Made by a program: the position numbers and the translations under genes
Part shown: piece after piece, positions 60,248 to 64,000 of the stretch
How the letters are laid out: each line of letters starts with the position of its first letter
Position numbering within the stretch: position 1 is the stretch's first letter
The notes under the pieces: generated by a model
Databases searched by the model: none
What the model was told of the DNA's origin: nothing
The model's input: the letters and a program-made list of their open reading frames with translations, nothing else
Assembly (NCBI GenBank): GCA_964521255.1
Contig: CAZFRM010000015.1
Span: forward strand, 62,001 to 126,000
Direction: 5' to 3'
Source of the DNA: ZC4RG29 sp964521255
GTDB taxonomy: Bacteria; Bacteroidota; Bacteroidia; Cytophagales; Cyclobacteriaceae
DNA length: 64,000 nt

Positions 60248-61564
60248 ATGCCTTCTCTCTGTTTTTATTTTCAGGTTCACCAGCCATTCCGGCTTAAACA
60301 TTATGATTGCTTTAAGATTGGGTATGATCATACCTATGAAGATGAAGAAAAGAATAAAGCAATACTTAACCGGGTATCAGAAAAGTGTTACTTACCCACT
60401 AACAAAGTTATTTTTGACCTGATCCGGAAACACCGGGGAAAATTCAAAGTTTCATATTCAATATCAGGAACAGCGTTAGAACAATTTGAAAAGTACAGAC
60501 CTGATGTATTAAAATCATTTCAGCAATTGGCACATACCGGGTGTGTTGAATTTCTTTCGGAGACCTACAATCACTCGCTAAGTTTCCTTTATTCGAAGGA
60601 GGAATTTATCAGGCAAGTGGGCAAACACAAACAAAAAATCGAAGAGTTATTTCATCAAACGCCGCGCGTTTTCAGAAACACCGAGCTGATTTATAATAAC
60701 GAACTTTCCCGCTTTGTAGATTCCATGGGATATGAAGGAATTGTCTGTGAAGGACTTGATCATGTTCTCGGTTACCGAAGCCCCAATTTTCTTTATCATC
60801 CTCCTCACAACGAACACCTGAAATGCCTTCTTAAAAATTACAGGCTATCGGATGATATAGCTTTTCGCTTTTCAGACAAAGCGTGGAGTGAATGGCCATT
60901 AACTGCACCTAAATTTGCACACTGGGTTCACAAGATTGCAGGGAATGGTGATGTTGTAAATCTCTTTATGGACTATGAAACATTCGGAGAACATCAATGG
61001 CCCGAGACCGGAATATTTAACTTCCTGAAACAACTCCCCGCAGAAATTCTTCGTCATCCTGATTTCAATTTTAAGACACCATCTGAAGTAATCAATTCCT
61101 ATCCTGCCCGTGGTGAGTATGATGTTCACAACTTCAGCTCATGGGCTGATTTAGAAAGAGATTTGTCTGCCTGGCTGGGTAATAGTCTACAACATGATGC
61201 CATGGAAAGAATTTACTCCCTTGAAAAAAGTGTTAAAGAAACCGGTGACGAAAAACTAATTGACGACTGGGCGAAGCTTCTTACTTCCGATCATTTTTAT
61301 TATATGTGCACCAAGTACTGGCAAGATGGCGATGTGCATAAATATTTCAGTCATTACAACACACCTTATGATGGATACATTAATTTTATGAACGTTGTCA
61401 CCGATCTTGAATATGTATTGGAGTCAAAACAAACGGTGCAATTGAAGACTGTTGCTCAACAGAAAAAACTCAGGATGAAGAGAGACCACAGCCATACCGA
61501 TGGCAAGTCCCAGAATGTTAAGGCCCGCAAAGAACTTTTGTTTAACCAGGTTGTGGAAAGTTGA
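60248..61564 (+). CDS. Glycoside hydrolase family 57 protein with altered tail
   Basis: A 438-residue alpha-glucan-active enzyme of GH57 (amylase or branching type). Conserved regions are HQPFRL (His11), SETYNHS, FRNTELIY (nucleophile Glu146) and FMDYETFGEHQ (Asp242). Residues up to about 411 look like a normal family protein. The last 27 (RDHSHTDGKSQN to NQVVES) are polar and read from the antisense strand of what looks like the start of an FtsX/MacB permease. The tail is therefore not native. Partner of the GT4 enzyme. Confidence 0.88.
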   Translation: MPSLCFYFQVHQPFRLKHYDCFKIGYDHTYEDEEKNKAILNRVSEKCYLPTNKVIFDLIRKHRGKFKVSYSISGTALEQFEKYRPDVLKSFQQLAHTGCVEFLSETYNHSLSFLYSKEEFIRQVGKHKQKIEELFHQTPRVFRNTELIYNNELSRFVDSMGYEGIVCEGLDHVLGYRSPNFLYHPPHNEHLKCLLKNYRLSDDIAFRFSDKAWSEWPLTAPKFAHWVHKIAGNGDVVNLFMDYETFGEHQWPETGIFNFLKQLPAEILRHPDFNFKTPSEVINSYPARGEYDVHNFSSWADLERDLSAWLGNSLQHDAMERIYSLEKSVKETGDEKLIDDWAKLLTSDHFYYMCTKYWQDGDVHKYFSHYNTPYDGYINFMNVVTDLEYVLESKQTVQLKTVAQQKKLRMKRDHSHTDGKSQNVKARKELLFNQVVES

Positions 61565-61584
61565 AAGGAAGAGATTCGTATCAT
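61493..61584 (-). pseudogene. Relic of FtsX/MacB-type permease N terminus
   Basis: The minus strand at 61493-61552 encodes NLVKQKFFAGLNILGLAIGM, which closely follows the consensus N terminus of MacB/FtsX permeases (RNLxKxKxFxxxNIxGLAIGxA) that lead into the first membrane helix. An ATG at 61584 with MIRI stands where the start should be, one base out of frame. The homologous stretch breaks after about 22 codons. Nothing else of the gene remains nearby. It overlaps the last codons of the GH57 gene. Confidence 0.5.
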
Positions 61585-61734
61585 AGGAAAGGATAAGTTG
61601 GACACTATTCAAGACTATCCGTTGAAACCTGGGGGGTGTTTATTTTAATGGAATACCTGACATGCGTGGTGTTTGTCCTTTAAACATATTCCAAAAAACC
61701 TCAAAGAGAATTGCCATTTTGCTATTTTTAAATC

Positions 61735-62358
61735 ATGGCAAAAATCATTTCGTTCATCAGCCGCAAAGGTGGAACCGGTAAGACGACCAATGCGATCCAC
61801 CTCGCAACAACTTTTCACAACGCAGATAAAAAAGTTTTATTGGTAGAAACCGATACAAACTATACCCTAAGCACATTGCGTAAGATGGAACTGTTCAAAG
61901 CGAATGGATCTGTGGCACCATTTGAAATATTGGGTTCACAGGATCACGATGTAGCCGATGAACTTATCCGGATAAAAGAATCAAAACGTTTCCACTATAT
62001 CATTGTTGACAGTGCCGGAAAAACGACAGATGAAGGAATTAAAAAACTGTGCCTTGTAAGCGACGCTGTAATTGTACCTACCAGTCTCACTCAAAATGAT
62101 CTTTTGGTTACCTACCAGACCGTTACTGACCTGGCGCCTGCCCGCGAACTAAACCCAAAATTGAAAATCCTGATTTTACCCAATCGTATTCACAGCGCCA
62201 CGGGAATTCATACGGTGAGAGACAATCTGAAAAATCTGGATGCAGTAGTTCTTCCCGTTGTTGTTCATCAGAAGAATCTTTTTGTAAATTTCAGCACCAT
62301 AACACCCGAAAAAGATTACCTTCCGGTTGCTACTGAAATACTGAAGAACTTATCATGA
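61735..62358 (+). CDS. ParA/MinD-type ATPase (orphan)
   Basis: A 207-residue ParA-family ATPase. The deviant Walker A is SRKGGTGKTTNA (signature Lys11, P-loop Lys16), the Walker A' motif region is LLVETDTNYTLSTLRKM and the Walker B segment is YIIVDSAGKT. It differs from Soj (no DPQG switch). Such orphan ParAs position cargo such as chemosensory arrays, carboxysomes or plasmids, by binding DNA nonspecifically. It overlaps a small partner gene by 4 bases (ATGA). The cargo is unknown. Confidence 0.88.
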   Translation: MAKIISFISRKGGTGKTTNAIHLATTFHNADKKVLLVETDTNYTLSTLRKMELFKANGSVAPFEILGSQDHDVADELIRIKESKRFHYIIVDSAGKTTDEGIKKLCLVSDAVIVPTSLTQNDLLVTYQTVTDLAPARELNPKLKILILPNRIHSATGIHTVRDNLKNLDAVVLPVVVHQKNLFVNFSTITPEKDYLPVATEILKNLS

Positions 62359-62726
62359 GCAAGAAGAAAAATACACTAAAAGATCTGGATGAATTTTTAA
62401 AGCAGCAAGCTGCTTCTATCGTAGAACCTGCGAGGTTGAGTGACGAAGTGAGTGCGAAAGAGATACCTTCAAAGGACGAGTCCCTTATTGTAAAAACTGA
62501 CGATATCAATCTTGAAGAAATTAATGATCGTTTAAAAAACTTATCTGAACTTAGCGGCATTTCTTTTCGTGAAAATCTTTATGATTTTATAATTCACTCC
62601 CTCGAATCTCTCGATCACTCTCAGCCTGAAGACAAAATGTTGATCAATACTGCTCTATATTTAAAGAGTGGGGATCAATGGAAAGAAGTGATCCGCCAAT
62701 ATTGGAGAAAGAAAATTGGTTATTAG
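62355..62726 (+). CDS. Putative ParA partner protein (123 aa)
   Basis: A 123-residue acidic/basic helical protein without recognised domain. The N-terminal KKKNTLKDLDEFLKQQAAS is a basic segment of the kind by which ParB/McdB-type partners stimulate ParA ATPases. The C-terminal half (LEEINDRLKNLSELSGISFRENLYDFI) is helical and may bind cargo. The role is inferred from the overlapping gene order only. Confidence 0.7.
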   Translation: MSKKKNTLKDLDEFLKQQAASIVEPARLSDEVSAKEIPSKDESLIVKTDDINLEEINDRLKNLSELSGISFRENLYDFIIHSLESLDHSQPEDKMLINTALYLKSGDQWKEVIRQYWRKKIGY

Positions 62727-62820
62727 GTTATTGGGTGGCCTCTGCTAATAAACTCAAGACCCATCTAAAAGATGTTGTTAACTTAATAACTCAATACACT
62801 TAATAACTTAATAACTAACC

Positions 62821-63966
62821 ATGAAATTCGGAACCAAAGCTGTACATGCAGGAATAACGCCAGATCCATCTACCGGCGCTATTATGACCCCAATTTTTCA
62901 GACGTCAACTTTTGTTCAGGACTCACCGGCCAAACACAAGGGTTATGCTTACGCGCGAGGTACTAACCCCACAAGGAATGTATTGCAAAAAAGTATTGCA
63001 GCGCTGGAGAATGCTAAACACGCTATTTGTTTTTCTTCAGGCATGGGAGCGACAGATGCAGTAATTAAATTATTAAACCCTGGCGATGAAGTGATCACCA
63101 GCAATGATCTCTATGGCGGATCGTACAGAATGTTCAGGCGTGTATTCGAAAAGTATGGAATCAAGTTTCATTTTCTTGATCTGACACATGAGGACTCGAT
63201 CGCTCCTTATGTAAATGATAAGACAAAATTATTCTGGCTCGAAACGCCTACAAATCCCCTGATGAATATTATCGATATAAAAGCGTGTGTCGATATCGCC
63301 AAAGAGAACAAAATTATAGTTGCCGTTGATAATACATTCGCTTCGCCTTACTTACAAAACCCGCTAGACCTTGGTGCAGACATCGTCATGCATTCAGTAA
63401 CAAAATATCTAAGCGGACACTCTGATGTTGTGATGGGTGCGTTAGCGATGAACGATGATAAACTTTATTCAGACCTGTCATTCATAATGAATTCCTGCGG
63501 CGCTGTTCCCGGTCCACAGGATTCGTTTCTTGTGTTACGCGGAATCAAAACCCTTCACTTACGCATGGAGCGCCACTGCTTCAATGGAAAAAAAATTGCT
63601 GAGTATTTAAAAAGTCATGCGAAGATTGGAAAAGTTTATTGGCCGGGTTTTGCGGATCATCCCAATCATGCAATCGCTAAAAAACAAATGCGTGATTTTG
63701 GCGGTATGCTATCATTCACATTAAAAGACGACCGGCTTGAGACTACAATAAAATTAATGGAGAGTGTTGAGCTTTTCTCATTAGCCGAATCATTAGGTGG
63801 CGTTGAATCGTTGATCAATCATCCTGCATCAATGACGCACGCCAGCATCCCAAAAGAAGACCGCATTAAAAGTGGCTTAGTGGATTCGTTAATTCGTCTC
63901 AGCATTGGTGTAGAAGATGTTGAGGATCTTCTTGAGGATCTTGAGCAGGCTTTGAAAAAGGTGTAA
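62821..63966 (+). CDS. Cystathionine gamma-synthase/lyase-type PLP enzyme
   Basis: A 381-residue fold-type-I PLP enzyme of the Cys/Met metabolism family. The PLP lysine is Lys195 in HSVTKYLSGHSD. FSSGMGATDAVIKLL, YGGSYRMF, LETPTNPLMNI and the C-terminal LAESLGGVESLINHPASMTHASIP and LIRLSIGVEDVEDL are standard. The family covers cystathionine gamma-synthase, gamma-lyase and related enzymes; the exact reaction cannot be fixed from the sequence. AT-rich TTAATAACTTAATAACT words precede the start. Confidence 0.92.
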   Translation: MKFGTKAVHAGITPDPSTGAIMTPIFQTSTFVQDSPAKHKGYAYARGTNPTRNVLQKSIAALENAKHAICFSSGMGATDAVIKLLNPGDEVITSNDLYGGSYRMFRRVFEKYGIKFHFLDLTHEDSIAPYVNDKTKLFWLETPTNPLMNIIDIKACVDIAKENKIIVAVDNTFASPYLQNPLDLGADIVMHSVTKYLSGHSDVVMGALAMNDDKLYSDLSFIMNSCGAVPGPQDSFLVLRGIKTLHLRMERHCFNGKKIAEYLKSHAKIGKVYWPGFADHPNHAIAKKQMRDFGGMLSFTLKDDRLETTIKLMESVELFSLAESLGGVESLINHPASMTHASIPKEDRIKSGLVDSLIRLSIGVEDVEDLLEDLEQALKKV

Positions 63967-64000
63967 GTCATTCATAACTTAGTGTGAATAATTTCCTGAG

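Overview
This 64 kb window reads as chromosomal DNA of a Bacteroidota bacterium, most likely of the order Cytophagales. The evidence is a gliding-motility-associated (T9SS type B) C-terminal sorting domain, families typical of the phylum (DUF4290, DUF4296, DUF3822, DUF3109, DUF1573, a GH3-like adenylase, a small basic protein of the MAVTRLKRK type), weak Shine-Dalgarno sequences, moderate GC, and the gene orders DUF177-rpmF-fabH-efp-accB-accC and DUF4290-murA. The exact genus cannot be read from the window.

Layout. 0-4.6 kb: fatty-acid and translation operon (DUF177, rpmF, fabH, efp, accB, accC). 4.7-13.9 kb: an unknown protein, a DUF3109 protein, a UvrD/PcrA helicase, a PIN toxin-antitoxin pair wedged in front of DUF4290, murA, xth and hisS. 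14-22.6 kb: a T9SS surface protein, YbaB, a GT2 glycosyltransferase, a PspC protein, an OmpA/TPR lipoprotein, the pyruvate dehydrogenase E1 beta subunit and a Tat-type DsrE-like protein. 22.8-28.4 kb: mutS2, a DUF4296 lipoprotein and a Bat-like operon (DUF58, membrane protein, VWA). 28.9-38.2 kb: LysE, GH3, YggS, DUF423, DUF1573, two NUDIX proteins, DUF3822, coaD, pyrE and an FAD amine oxidase. 38.3-42.5 kb: a ParE/RelE toxin-antitoxin pair and a sulfite reductase-siroheme operon behind a leader terminator. 43-46.2 kb: a lactonase and a three-gene HipB-HipS-HipT toxin system. 46.5-58.5 kb: tRNA-Cys, ribosomal protein S1, a TolC/ABC pair without a permease, a decayed TPR gene, peptidase E, a thioredoxin, YkgJ, and a WYL regulator with GyrI and DJ-1 partners. 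58.9-64 kb: GT4 and GH57 alpha-glucan enzymes, an orphan ParA with a small partner, and a cystathionine gamma-synthase-type enzyme.

The most unusual signal lies between genes. A roughly 150-bp palindromic element with terminal inverted repeats of the form TAGTGTCRTGTCA occurs three times, each time between convergent transcription units. Its ends supply the stop codons of at least three host genes. Its 18-nt core is inverted in one copy relative to the outer flanks, and one copy is split by a 594-bp element with perfect 19-bp terminal inverted repeats. Other inverted-repeat elements, one flanked by an 11-bp direct repeat, lie upstream of rpsA, between the sulfite reductase and lactonase genes, and after the Bat operon. 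A perfect 56-bp palindrome follows pdhB. Many intergenic gaps are filled with short repeated and inverted words.

Other points of note are Asp in place of the fosfomycin-target Cys in MurA, an EF-P loop tip without the usual Lys, a sulfite reductase with a C-terminal HEPN-like extension, and a GH57 tail that seems to be read from the antisense strand of an FtsX/MacB-type permease relic. No prophage, CRISPR array, rRNA operon or replication origin was seen.
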